Part shown: positions 31,315 through 38,312 of the stretch, piece by piece
Position numbering within the stretch: the stretch's first letter is position 1
Layout: the number at the start of each line of letters is the position of its first letter
Source of the DNA: Chryseobacterium paridis
GTDB lineage: Bacteria; Bacteroidota; Bacteroidia; Flavobacteriales; Weeksellaceae
NCBI RefSeq assembly: GCF_016595215.1
Contig: NZ_JAENHK010000007.1
Coordinates: forward strand, 62,001 to 126,000
Length of the DNA: 64,000 bases
Direction: 5' to 3'
Notes under the pieces: generated by a model
The model's database searches: none
Seen by the model: only the letters and a program-made list of their open reading frames with translations
What the model was told of the DNA's origin: nothing
Program-made: the position numbers and the translations under genes

Positions 31315-32514
31315 ATGGGAATAGATAAGAGGATAATACCATTGGCCATAGGTGGTTTGGGGATTGGAACGACAGAGTTTACTATTATGGGTTTACTGCC
31401 TGATATAGCAAAAACTTTACAGGTAAGTATTCCGGAAGCCGGACATCTGATCTCTGCCTATGCACTGGGAGTGGTTATTGGCGCACCAATATTGATCGGT
31501 TATTCTGTGAAATTTCCTCCAAAAAAAGTCTTAATTGTTTTAATGATGATTTTTACATTGTTTAATGGGCTGTCTGCAATAGCACCCGATTATACAAGTA
31601 TGTTGATCATTAGATTTCTTTCAGGTTTACCACATGGAGCATTTTTTGGTGTGGGAACAGTGGTTGCTTCAAGATTGGCAGGAAAAGGGAAGGAGGCATT
31701 TTATATTTCGTTAATGTTTACTGGACTTACTGTGGCTAACCTTGCAATGGTCCCTTTGGTAACTTATATTGGACATACTTTCCACTGGAGATGGTATTTC
31801 GTAATTGTTGCTGCCATAGGTTTATTTGCGCTCTTATTTTTAAAATTCTGGCTTCCTGCTATGGAAACCAAGCAAGATACCCACTTCCTTGAAGAATTAA
31901 AATTTCTAAAGCATAAACAATCCTGGTTGGTATTATTAATTACTGCCATTGGGTTTGGAGGACTTTTTACATGGTTCAGCTATATAACTCCATTAATGAC
32001 GATCATTGCTGGGATTAAAGCCAGTCAGATGGCCTATGTAATGATTCTGGCGGGAGCTGGAATGGTGGTAGGAAATTTAGCCGGTGGCTTTTTATCTGAT
32101 AGATTAGGCCCCGAAAAGACATGTGTTCTTTTATTATTTTTGATGATGTCTTCATTAGCGGGTGTATTTTTCTTTTCAGAAAATAGAATGATAGCACTGG
32201 TACTTACATTTATTTGTGGTGCATTATCTATGTCTGTTGCTGCGCCAATCAACATTATGATGATGAAAGCGGCTCCGAGAAGTGAAATGATGGCTGCTGC
32301 TTTTATGCAAGCTGCTTTTAATATAGCGAATGCCATGGGAGCTTTTTTAGGAGGAATTCCTTTAGAACACGGTTTCTCATTTAAATATCCTTCTCTTGTT
32401 GGAGTAGGAATGACATTTATAGGGTTGCTGATCAGTATACGATATATGTATTTGTACAGAGTGTCTCAATCTGGAGAAGAAGCTGGTGTAGAATGTGTAC
32501 CATGTGATAAATAA
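31315..32514 (+). CDS. MFS transporter (DHA1/AraJ-like)
   Basis: About 399 residues starting at MGIDKRIIPLAIGGLGIGTTEF; the track of the frame upstream of 31315 is not conserved-looking and lies in the regulatory region. Twelve hydrophobic helices can be counted. The N-terminal motif GTTEFTIMGLLPDIA and the inter-helix loop FPPKKVLI are typical of the sugar-efflux/chloramphenicol-type DHA1 group (AraJ, YdhP). SGLPHGAFFGVGTVVASRLA is a diagnostic helix. These proton-driven exporters move drugs, sugars or arabinose-like compounds. The divergent AraC-type gene probably regulates it. Confidence 0.88.
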   Translation: MGIDKRIIPLAIGGLGIGTTEFTIMGLLPDIAKTLQVSIPEAGHLISAYALGVVIGAPILIGYSVKFPPKKVLIVLMMIFTLFNGLSAIAPDYTSMLIIRFLSGLPHGAFFGVGTVVASRLAGKGKEAFYISLMFTGLTVANLAMVPLVTYIGHTFHWRWYFVIVAAIGLFALLFLKFWLPAMETKQDTHFLEELKFLKHKQSWLVLLITAIGFGGLFTWFSYITPLMTIIAGIKASQMAYVMILAGAGMVVGNLAGGFLSDRLGPEKTCVLLLFLMMSSLAGVFFFSENRMIALVLTFICGALSMSVAAPINIMMMKAAPRSEMMAAAFMQAAFNIANAMGAFLGGIPLEHGFSFKYPSLVGVGMTFIGLLISIRYMYLYRVSQSGEEAGVECVPCDK

Positions 32515-32520
32515 CATTTA

Positions 32521-32546
32521 AAAAAAGAGGCAATTGCCTCTTTTTT
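32521..32546. terminator. Bidirectional rho-independent terminator
   Basis: A perfect 26-bp palindrome (AAAAAAGAGGCAA and its complement) lies between convergent genes (MFS and SpoIIAA-like) and ends in T-runs on both strands. Confidence 0.88.
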
Positions 32547-32554
32547 CGTACCCT

Positions 32555-32935
32555 TTATGCTTCCACTTCATTTCCATTCTTGCACCAATAAAGGGCATTG
32601 TATACATTTTCCTTTGGAAAGGATTTAAATTCACCGGGCATTAAAACACTGAAAATATCAGTAAAGTTTTGAACTCCCTCGCTATTGGTAACAATAGCTG
32701 TACGATTCCATTTGGTCAAATTTTTCAATCCTAAAAATGCATCCTGTAGCCAGGCGCCCATTGTAAAATTATCCAGATCGGTATCTAAATACAATAAATA
32801 ATTAAGTTCATCAAACTGATCCACTTTCTGTTTTACGTGGGGAATAACCAGTTTCTCAAAATCTTCTCGGGTGACTTCCCCTGTTGCATTGAATGCTGCA
32901 ACATTCTCAGGGGCATCTGGAATAATTGTAATCAT
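32555..32935 (-). CDS. SpoIIAA-like (STAS-fold) protein
   Basis: A 126-residue cytosolic protein of the SpoIIAA-like family (PF11964): VAAFNATGEVTREDFEKLVIP, LNYLLYLDTDLDNFTMGAWLQD, KNLTKWNRTAIVTNSEGVQNF and GEFKSFPKENVYNALYW. The family has a STAS-like fold and is often described as lipid- or small-molecule-binding, with no enzyme activity established. A TTGGTGA inverted repeat lies 17 bp upstream of the start codon, where it could act as operator or mRNA hairpin. Confidence 0.78.
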   Translation of the reverse strand: MITIIPDAPENVAAFNATGEVTREDFEKLVIPHVKQKVDQFDELNYLLYLDTDLDNFTMGAWLQDAFLGLKNLTKWNRTAIVTNSEGVQNFTDIFSVLMPGEFKSFPKENVYNALYWCKNGNEVEA

Positions 32936-32951
32936 AGTATATTTTTTATGG

Positions 32952-32969
32952 TTTGGTGATATTTCACCA
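32952..32969. promoter_or_regulatory. Perfect inverted repeat TTGGTGA-TATT-TCACCAA
   Basis: An 18-bp perfect palindrome lies 17 bp before the SpoIIAA-like gene start. It is too close to the start codon for a normal activator site and has no T-tract. A repressor operator or a 5' mRNA hairpin are the main options. Confidence 0.4.
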
Positions 32970-33046
32970 ACAACAATTACACCATTAATAGCTGTGTAAG
33001 CGTTAAAATACTCACAAATATTAGTACTTTAGTGTAAAATATCAAT

Positions 33047-34252
33047 ATGGATTTAAAATCTAATGAACCGTTTTGGTTGCTAAAGAATGGAATTCTAGCC
33101 TCTTACCCCTCATTGAAAAGTGATGAAGAATGTGACGTATTGGTTATAGGTGGTGGGATAACAGGCAGCTTAGTAGCTCATCAAATGATACAAGATGGTT
33201 ATAAAACAATCCTTATTGATAAACGTGAAATTTGTAACGGAAGTACCTCTGCAACCACCTCTATGCTACAATATGAAATTGATGTTCCGCTTTTTGAACT
33301 TATTGGTAAAATTGGAGAAAAAGGAGCTGTTGACAGTTATAGAGCCTGTTCAGATTCCATTGATAGGATAGAAATGCTGACGAAACAATTAAGATCACAA
33401 GCTGGATTTAAAAGAAAAAAGTCTTTGTACTTCGCATCAAAAAAGAAGGATGTTGATTGGCTTAAAAAAGAATTTGAAGCGAGGAAAAAATATGGATTTA
33501 AAGTTAAATGGCTTGAATCCGATGAAATTGAAAATGAATTTGGCTTCCGCAATACGTATGGAGGTATCATATCCAGACAGGGAGCAAGTATTGATGCATT
33601 TAAATTTGCTCATGAATTATTGGAGTTCAATCGGGGAGAAGGTCTAGGTATATTTGATAAAACAGAAATGAAATCTGTAGAATACCGTAAAGACCATAAT
33701 TTGGTCACTACTACAAATGGGCCCCAAATCAAAACAAAAAAGATCATCTATTGTATAGGATATGAGAGCAAAAATTTGATTACAGAACATTTTGTAAATC
33801 TGAAAAGCACATACGCTATTGTTTCCGAGATCGATCATGATAAATTTAAAAATATAAGCAGCACATTGGTTTGGAATACAGATGAGCCTTATATGTATAT
33901 GAGAACAACGGATGATGGACGATTATTGATTGGAGGAGGAGACGAAGATTTCTATAATGCTGAAAAACGGGATGCTTTACTTAATAAAAAGGAAAAAGAG
34001 ATTCTAAAGACTTTGAAAAAAATAAAGCCTGATTATCATTTTTATACTGATTTTGTATGGGCTGGAACTTTTGGAGAAACGAAAGATGGGTTGCCTTTTA
34101 TAGGAGAACATAAAAAATTTAAGAACTCTTATTTTGTATTAGGTTTTGGTGGCAATGGAATTACCTTTTCAGTCACTGGAATGGAAATGGCTTCCCTGTT
34201 TATGAAAAACAAAAAACATCCCTTATCAGGATATTTTAAATTTGGCAGATAA
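33047..34252 (+). CDS. FAD-dependent oxidoreductase (DAO family)
   Basis: A 401-residue flavoprotein. The dinucleotide-binding motif is CDVLVIGGGITGSLVAHQM (residues about 28-46), followed by ILIDKREICNGSTSATTSML. The C-terminal FAD contact is DGLPFIGEHKKF...VLGFGGNGITFS. These match the glycine oxidase/D-amino-acid dehydrogenase superfamily. An FAD-linked amine or amino-acid substrate is likely but cannot be assigned. There is no Rieske domain, which some homologues carry at the C-terminus. It stands alone between opposite-strand genes. Confidence 0.88.
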   Translation: MDLKSNEPFWLLKNGILASYPSLKSDEECDVLVIGGGITGSLVAHQMIQDGYKTILIDKREICNGSTSATTSMLQYEIDVPLFELIGKIGEKGAVDSYRACSDSIDRIEMLTKQLRSQAGFKRKKSLYFASKKKDVDWLKKEFEARKKYGFKVKWLESDEIENEFGFRNTYGGIISRQGASIDAFKFAHELLEFNRGEGLGIFDKTEMKSVEYRKDHNLVTTTNGPQIKTKKIIYCIGYESKNLITEHFVNLKSTYAIVSEIDHDKFKNISSTLVWNTDEPYMYMRTTDDGRLLIGGGDEDFYNAEKRDALLNKKEKEILKTLKKIKPDYHFYTDFVWAGTFGETKDGLPFIGEHKKFKNSYFVLGFGGNGITFSVTGMEMASLFMKNKKHPLSGYFKFGR

Positions 34253-34255
34253 AGA

Positions 34256-34288
34256 AACCGACGGTTGATATTCTCAAAGCCGTCGGTT
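34256..34288 (+). terminator. Hairpin after the FAD oxidoreductase gene
   Basis: A perfect 9-bp G+C-rich stem (AACCGACGG with CCGTCGGTT) encloses 15 bases. The T-tract is weak, so this is a terminator or a 3' stabilising hairpin. Confidence 0.5.
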
Positions 34289-34360
34289 CTAAAACTATGA
34301 AAATTAAAATCATATCATTTATACATCTATAAATGAAGTGACCTAAAAGTAATTAGTACG

Positions 34361-34389
34361 ATGGTGGCTGAGGCTCTCGAAGCCACCAT
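34361..34389 (-). terminator. Hairpin at the end of the vWA gene
   Basis: A 9-bp perfect stem (ATGGTGGCT with AGCCACCAT) with an 11-base loop touches the vWA stop codon. There is no clear T-tract on either strand. Confidence 0.4.
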
Positions 34390-35582
34390 TACAGGCTATA
34401 CCCATTTTTCTTAGCTAACTCCAAAATCGATTTTTCAATTGCTTTTCCAAGATCGTCAGAATCGGTATTGCCTCGTTTTTTCATTTCTTTATCAATGTAC
34501 TGTTGTCTCTTTATAGAAAGTTCTTCAATTTCACGTTGAATTTTTCCACGTTCTGAAGATTTTAAAGCAACGACTTTTTTCACCTCTTCTTTACTTTTAC
34601 CTTTTAATTCAGCGGGAAGCTCACTTTCTTTAATGGTAGTAATGAAGTCGACGTCTTTTTCTGCTTTGTCTACAAGATCCCAGTGATCATTTTTGTAAGC
34701 GTTCTTTTTGCTTTTGGCAACTGTTCTTTCCACGGCATTGGAAACAGATTGGACTTCTGCATTTTTATCCTGCATTACCTGTTTGTTTTTGAATTCAGAG
34801 CCATGGCTTCCGTAATACATATAAGTATCATTCAATTTTGTATTGCATTCTGAAATTCTAATGTCGTAGGGCGTTTCAATATAAATTACTTTTCTGTCGC
34901 TGTCTATATTAAAATATTTTCCATCACCAGTAACGGCACCGTTTTGCCAGAAGGATTGGATTCCTTCATTTCTGTCGCCACAGAAAATAGTATTGGTGTA
35001 AATCTTCTTAGCTTTAGCAGACGAAATAACTTCCTTATAATTAATTCTTCCCTGATCAAAAGGCTCGTTCCCGGCAATATAAATCAGTTTCATGCTTTTA
35101 TCATTTTTATCCCAATTGAGATTCATACTTGCATCACGGATTACGGCACCACAATATTCGCTTCCTCCATTGGTTCTTAAAGCAAATAGTTTTTCTGAAA
35201 CCAGATCTAAATCCTGTGTCAGGGGAGTGACTTGTCTAATGAAATTTTCATCCCGAATTCCGTCGTTTCCGTATTCATAAAGTGCGATTTCTATCTGTGG
35301 TGCTTTACCATCGTATTTCAATGTTGTCAAGGTATTCACGATATTCCATAATCTTGATTTTGCCTGATCGATCAGCCCGTCCATACTGTTCGAAGTATCT
35401 AATAAAAGAGCAACCTGGATCTTATTTTCTTTAGCTGCTTGATTTGGTGCTAAAGAAGCATTTTGTGTCACTAAATCATTGGTTACAGTATTATTTCTAC
35501 CTGCACAACGATTATCTGTCAGGCTATTTGAGCTTAAAAAAGCGGCGCCTAGACTCAATGTTAAAATTTTTAAAGTTGTCAT
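34389..35582 (-). CDS. Exported von Willebrand factor A domain protein
   Basis: A 397-residue protein with a signal peptide (MTTLKILTLSLGAAFLSSNS). The vWA domain begins VALLLDTSNSMDGLIDQAK, with the metal-ion-dependent adhesion site DTSNS. It continues QIEIALYEYGND, LRTNGGSEYCGAVI and KLIYIAGNEPFDQG. The C-terminal third is charged and helical (KGKSEEVKKVVALKSSERG). The gene follows the DUF4139 gene by 20 bp on the same strand, so both probably use the LytTR-site promoter upstream of the DUF4139 gene. vWA domains bind protein partners; the partner here is unknown. Confidence 0.85.
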   Translation of the reverse strand: MTTLKILTLSLGAAFLSSNSLTDNRCAGRNNTVTNDLVTQNASLAPNQAAKENKIQVALLLDTSNSMDGLIDQAKSRLWNIVNTLTTLKYDGKAPQIEIALYEYGNDGIRDENFIRQVTPLTQDLDLVSEKLFALRTNGGSEYCGAVIRDASMNLNWDKNDKSMKLIYIAGNEPFDQGRINYKEVISSAKAKKIYTNTIFCGDRNEGIQSFWQNGAVTGDGKYFNIDSDRKVIYIETPYDIRISECNTKLNDTYMYYGSHGSEFKNKQVMQDKNAEVQSVSNAVERTVAKSKKNAYKNDHWDLVDKAEKDVDFITTIKESELPAELKGKSKEEVKKVVALKSSERGKIQREIEELSIKRQQYIDKEMKKRGNTDSDDLGKAIEKSILELAKKNGYSL

Positions 35583-35602
35583 TATTTATATTTTTAATTA
35601 GG

Positions 35603-37195
35603 TTATCTGCTGTAATATTGGACTTGCATGTCTTTTGGATATTTCACTTCAAAAGAGAAGTTGATAATATCTGAATTTCCACTGTTGATTTTTCTGTTCC
35701 AAAGGATGCTTCCCGTTTTTTCATCGAGGTTTCCGTTTCCTATTTCCAATGATTTTACGGAGATTTTAGAATTTTCACTGATTGGAAGCTGGTCAAGGAT
35801 TTCAAGATCAATGTTTTCTTTTGTGTTATTTCTTACATGTATTTGATAAGATTCTGTTTCCCACTTATTTGAATTGAGTGTTTTTTGAGAAGTTTTATCT
35901 TCTACTTTTATTCTTTTTACTGTAATTCTTTCATCTGCACCAAGAGAGATTGGGAACTCATCTTTGATATAGTTGCTTGTGATATTTGTTTTTCCGATAT
36001 AATTATCTTCAAAATAGATATTGGCTTCTCCGGAAATCAGATTAAGATTTTGCCAGTTTTTCACAAATGCCATCAGGAATACCTGATTGTTGAGCTTTGA
36101 TACGGTATGATATTTATAAGTAGCATTTACTTCTTTTTTATCCAAAATCACATACTGTTCCTTTTCCTGGCTTACAATAGTCTGATTGAATTTCAGTTCA
36201 TACATCACATTCATCTGATTGTCGGAGACTGTTGCGATTGGTACCTGGCTTATTGGAACAACTTGCTCAGCCCGCATCTGATATGCATTCGTCATATCTG
36301 CTTTTGCTTTCATTGAATATCCTGCAAGTTCTTTTTGAGAATCATAGGCTGTATATTCTGCTACGTACAATGGAGATAAAATGGGTCTATTCTGGTTATA
36401 TGAAGGTCTGTAAGTCGAAACAAAAAGTTTTACATTATTCCAGTCCTGACCTGTTTTCTGATATATTTTTCCTTTATATGCAATCTCAAGAGGTTTCTTG
36501 GTAGATTCTGCACGCAAATCATAGGAAGGTACCCAACCAGCATTAGAAACAATATAACTTATACCCAGATTGATATTCATTTCCCGATCTGCGAGAATTT
36601 CAAGAAGTAGTTCCTTTTTGTTTTGATTTTTATGCGTTTGTTCTTCTGTAAACTGCTTATTGATCTTAGCTATACTTTCATCAAATCCACTTTTCTGTTC
36701 ATTCAGTAAGAATACCTGATTATCAATTTCGAGCATTCTCTTTCTGTAGAACTCGGTAAGTTTGATCAATTGATCCTGGGGAGTCGATTTATCATTGGTA
36801 GAAACTTTAAGATTATCGTTGATTATATTTTGCTCACCTGTCAGGTTTTTAATCTGAATATTTAATAAGCTTACTTGTCGCTGTAGCTTTTTCCTTTCAT
36901 CCTCCAGTTTTTTTTCACCCTCGGACATTTCATCATTCTTCAGATAATTACTCTGTGGAGTAATGGAAAGAAGAGTCGTATTTTTTTCGAGATTGATTTT
37001 ATAAGTGTTTTCATCAATATCATTAGGAAGACTCATAATTCTTACTGTATTTTTTCCTTTCTGTAAAGAAATACTGGTGCTGCCAAAGACTTTGGCTCCC
37101 TGCAAGAATAGAGTAGCTTGTTTTACATCAATTTCTTTTTTTATCTCTTGCGATTTGAAAAGTGAAACTGTGAGGAGTATTAAAAAGTATTTCAT
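35603..37195 (-). CDS. DUF4139 (mucoidy inhibitor MuiA-like) protein
   Basis: A 530-residue exported protein with a short signal (MKYFLILLTVSLFKSQ). It has an N-terminal DUF4140-like domain (VKQATLFLQGAKVFGSTSISL in pieces), a long coiled coil around residues 95-195, and a DUF4139 beta domain (LGISYIVSNAGWVPSYDLRAES, VKLFVSTYRPS) ending IINFSFEVKYPKDMQVQYY. Family members are often annotated as mucoidy inhibitor A, but the molecular role is unknown. An ACTTGGTGA direct-repeat site lies 60 bp upstream. It heads an operon with the vWA gene. Confidence 0.86.
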   Translation of the reverse strand: MKYFLILLTVSLFKSQEIKKEIDVKQATLFLQGAKVFGSTSISLQKGKNTVRIMSLPNDIDENTYKINLEKNTTLLSITPQSNYLKNDEMSEGEKKLEDERKKLQRQVSLLNIQIKNLTGEQNIINDNLKVSTNDKSTPQDQLIKLTEFYRKRMLEIDNQVFLLNEQKSGFDESIAKINKQFTEEQTHKNQNKKELLLEILADREMNINLGISYIVSNAGWVPSYDLRAESTKKPLEIAYKGKIYQKTGQDWNNVKLFVSTYRPSYNQNRPILSPLYVAEYTAYDSQKELAGYSMKAKADMTNAYQMRAEQVVPISQVPIATVSDNQMNVMYELKFNQTIVSQEKEQYVILDKKEVNATYKYHTVSKLNNQVFLMAFVKNWQNLNLISGEANIYFEDNYIGKTNITSNYIKDEFPISLGADERITVKRIKVEDKTSQKTLNSNKWETESYQIHVRNNTKENIDLEILDQLPISENSKISVKSLEIGNGNLDEKTGSILWNRKINSGNSDIINFSFEVKYPKDMQVQYYSR

Positions 37196-37254
37196 AGCGT
37201 ATTATTTAAAATTCTAAAGTAAAATTATCTGTATTCCAGGCTGAAAATCTGAAG

Positions 37255-37284
37255 ACTTGGTGAGGAGGAGTTTTGACTTGGTGA
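37255..37284 (-). promoter_or_regulatory. LytTR-type direct-repeat site A (DUF4139-vWA operon)
   Basis: Two exact copies of ACTTGGTGA (37255-37263 and 37276-37284, plus-strand reading) start 21 bp apart. The near edge is 60 bp from the DUF4139 start codon and exactly 27 bp from a -7-like TAATTTTA (37220-37227, minus strand). The geometry of two 9-mers with a 12-bp gap matches known LytTR binding sites. Confidence 0.75.
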
Positions 37285-37298
37285 ATGAGTCGGGAGAG

Positions 37299-37323
37299 AA
37301 AAAAAGCAGTTCGAAAGAACTGC
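37299..37323 (-). terminator. Rho-independent terminator after the SIMPL gene
   Basis: GCAGTTC pairs with GAACTGC around a GAAA/TTTC loop and, on the minus strand, is followed by seven T. It ends the SIMPL transcript just upstream of site A. Confidence 0.8.
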
Positions 37324-37335
37324 CTTTATTCTATT

Positions 37336-38010
37336 TTAAAGTATCTCGTATCTTGTTTTAATGCTGTACTTTAATTTGATATTTTCAATATTATCAAATG
37401 AGTAATCAACTCCTGCATCAGCTTCCATTTGTACGCTGCTTGATTTTCTTGAATAAGCTGCCATTGGTAAAACAGTGTCGCTCGTGTAGTCTTCTATTTC
37501 TACAATTTCCAAAGGAGCGCCTACTTTTTTACCCATACTTTCTAATAAGTAATCTGCTTTTTCTTTGGCTGCTTTTAAAGCATTTATCTTCACAGTTTTT
37601 CTAAATTCAGCAATTTTGGTATTCTTTACCTCTGAAACATTCAGGTTACTTACCCATTTTTGGTTCAATCCTTCAAATACTTTGCTTAAGTTGGTTTTTG
37701 CATTTACCTTAAACTGAAAGCTCTTTGTAAACTTGTTTGTTTTTGAATAAAGATTCTGATACATCGATTTGAAGGTGATGTCCTCATTCTTTACTCCATT
37801 GCTCTTTAATGTTTCGAATAATTTCTTTTCATTATCAGCCAGCTCATTCTTATTGTCGGCTTTTATTCCGATGTTAAAGATGATCTCATCCGGTTCAACT
37901 TCCATTTCAGCAACTCCTGTTACTTCAATTGCATTTTTCTTTACTTCCTGTGCGCTTATTAAACTTCCTGCTGTAAGGAATCCGATTAATAAAAAATGTC
38001 TCAATTTCAT
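37336..38010 (-). CDS. SIMPL domain (DUF541) exported protein
   Basis: A 224-residue protein with signal peptide MKLRHFLLIGFLTAGSLISAQ. The SIMPL/DUF541 pattern is clear: AIEVTGVAEMEVEPDEIIFNIGIKAD in pieces, NEDITFKSMYQNLYS, YKFKVNAKTNLS-like FQFKVNAKTNLSKVF, and AALKAAKEKADYLLESMGKKVGAPLEIVE in pieces. The family is named after a mouse IRAK-1-binding protein; in bacteria it is periplasmic and linked to stress responses (YggE in E. coli), with no known reaction. It carries LytTR-type site B 60 bp upstream and ends at its own terminator. Confidence 0.9.
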   Translation of the reverse strand: MKLRHFLLIGFLTAGSLISAQEVKKNAIEVTGVAEMEVEPDEIIFNIGIKADNKNELADNEKKLFETLKSNGVKNEDITFKSMYQNLYSKTNKFTKSFQFKVNAKTNLSKVFEGLNQKWVSNLNVSEVKNTKIAEFRKTVKINALKAAKEKADYLLESMGKKVGAPLEIVEIEDYTSDTVLPMAAYSRKSSSVQMEADAGVDYSFDNIENIKLKYSIKTRYEIL

Positions 38011-38069
38011 AATTTTTTGTTTTAAATTCTGAAGTAAAATTAGTCTGATTCAAAACCGGAAATTGAGAG

Positions 38070-38099
38070 ACTTGGTGAAATGAAGTTTTCACTTGGTGA
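38070..38099 (-). promoter_or_regulatory. LytTR-type direct-repeat site B (SIMPL gene)
   Basis: Two exact ACTTGGTGA copies (38070-38078 and 38091-38099) start 21 bp apart, with the near edge 60 bp from the SIMPL start codon. A -7-like TAATTTTA (38035-38042, minus strand) is again exactly 27 bp away, the same layout as site A. The DNA between site and start codon is also similar to that of site A. Confidence 0.75.
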
Positions 38100-38106
38100 A
38101 AGAACA

Positions 38107-38140
38107 AAAAAACGACAGCCGGTGAGAACTGTCGTTTTTT
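38107..38140 (-). terminator. Rho-independent terminator of the amidohydrolase transcript
   Basis: A 12-bp perfect stem (AAAAAACGACAG with CTGTCGTTTTTT) encloses 10 bases. On the minus strand it ends in T-runs, placed after the amidohydrolase gene and before SIMPL regulatory site B. Confidence 0.8.
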
Positions 38141-38142
38141 TT

Positions 38143-38222
38143 ATTAAAAGATTAAAAGATTAAAAGATTAAAAGATTAAAAGATTAAAAGATTAAAAGAT
38201 TAAAAGATTAAAAGATTAAAAG
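38143..38222. repeat. Tandem repeat, 10 copies of the 8-mer ATTAAAAG
   Basis: Ten exact head-to-tail copies fill 80 bp between the amidohydrolase gene and its terminator, 43 bp from LytTR site B. The unit is not a multiple of three and no reading frame uses it. An exact array of this kind is prone to slippage and so probably varies in copy number between strains. Confidence 0.93.
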
Positions 38223-38244
38223 AACTTGCTAAACACTAATTTTG

Positions 38245-38300
38245 CACTATCAACTATCAACTATCAACTATCAACTTCTCATTTTCAACTTTCAATTTTC
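38245..38300. repeat. Quasi-tandem CAACTAT / CAACTTTC words
   Basis: Three to four copies of CAACTAT are followed by related words (CAACTTTCAATTTTC). The same words occur near 30270 and 51490. Together with the 8-mer array this accounts for the 300-bp gap between the amidohydrolase stop and the SIMPL start. Confidence 0.7.
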
Positions 38301-38312
38301 AGCTGCCTCCCT

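Noticed and set aside
34256..34389. Rho-independent terminators for both genes at the FAD oxidoreductase/vWA junction
   Set aside because: The hairpins are good but the T-tracts are poor, so they are listed as hairpins with low confidence and not as certain terminators.
36232..36504. Long plus-strand frame inside the DUF4139 gene (and similar frames at 14670, 19853 and 20771)
   Set aside because: These are antisense shadows of clearly conserved genes; none has a family motif.
38143..38222. CRISPR or telomere-like repeat
   Set aside because: The 8-mer units have no spacers and are far too short for CRISPR repeats; no telomere is expected here.
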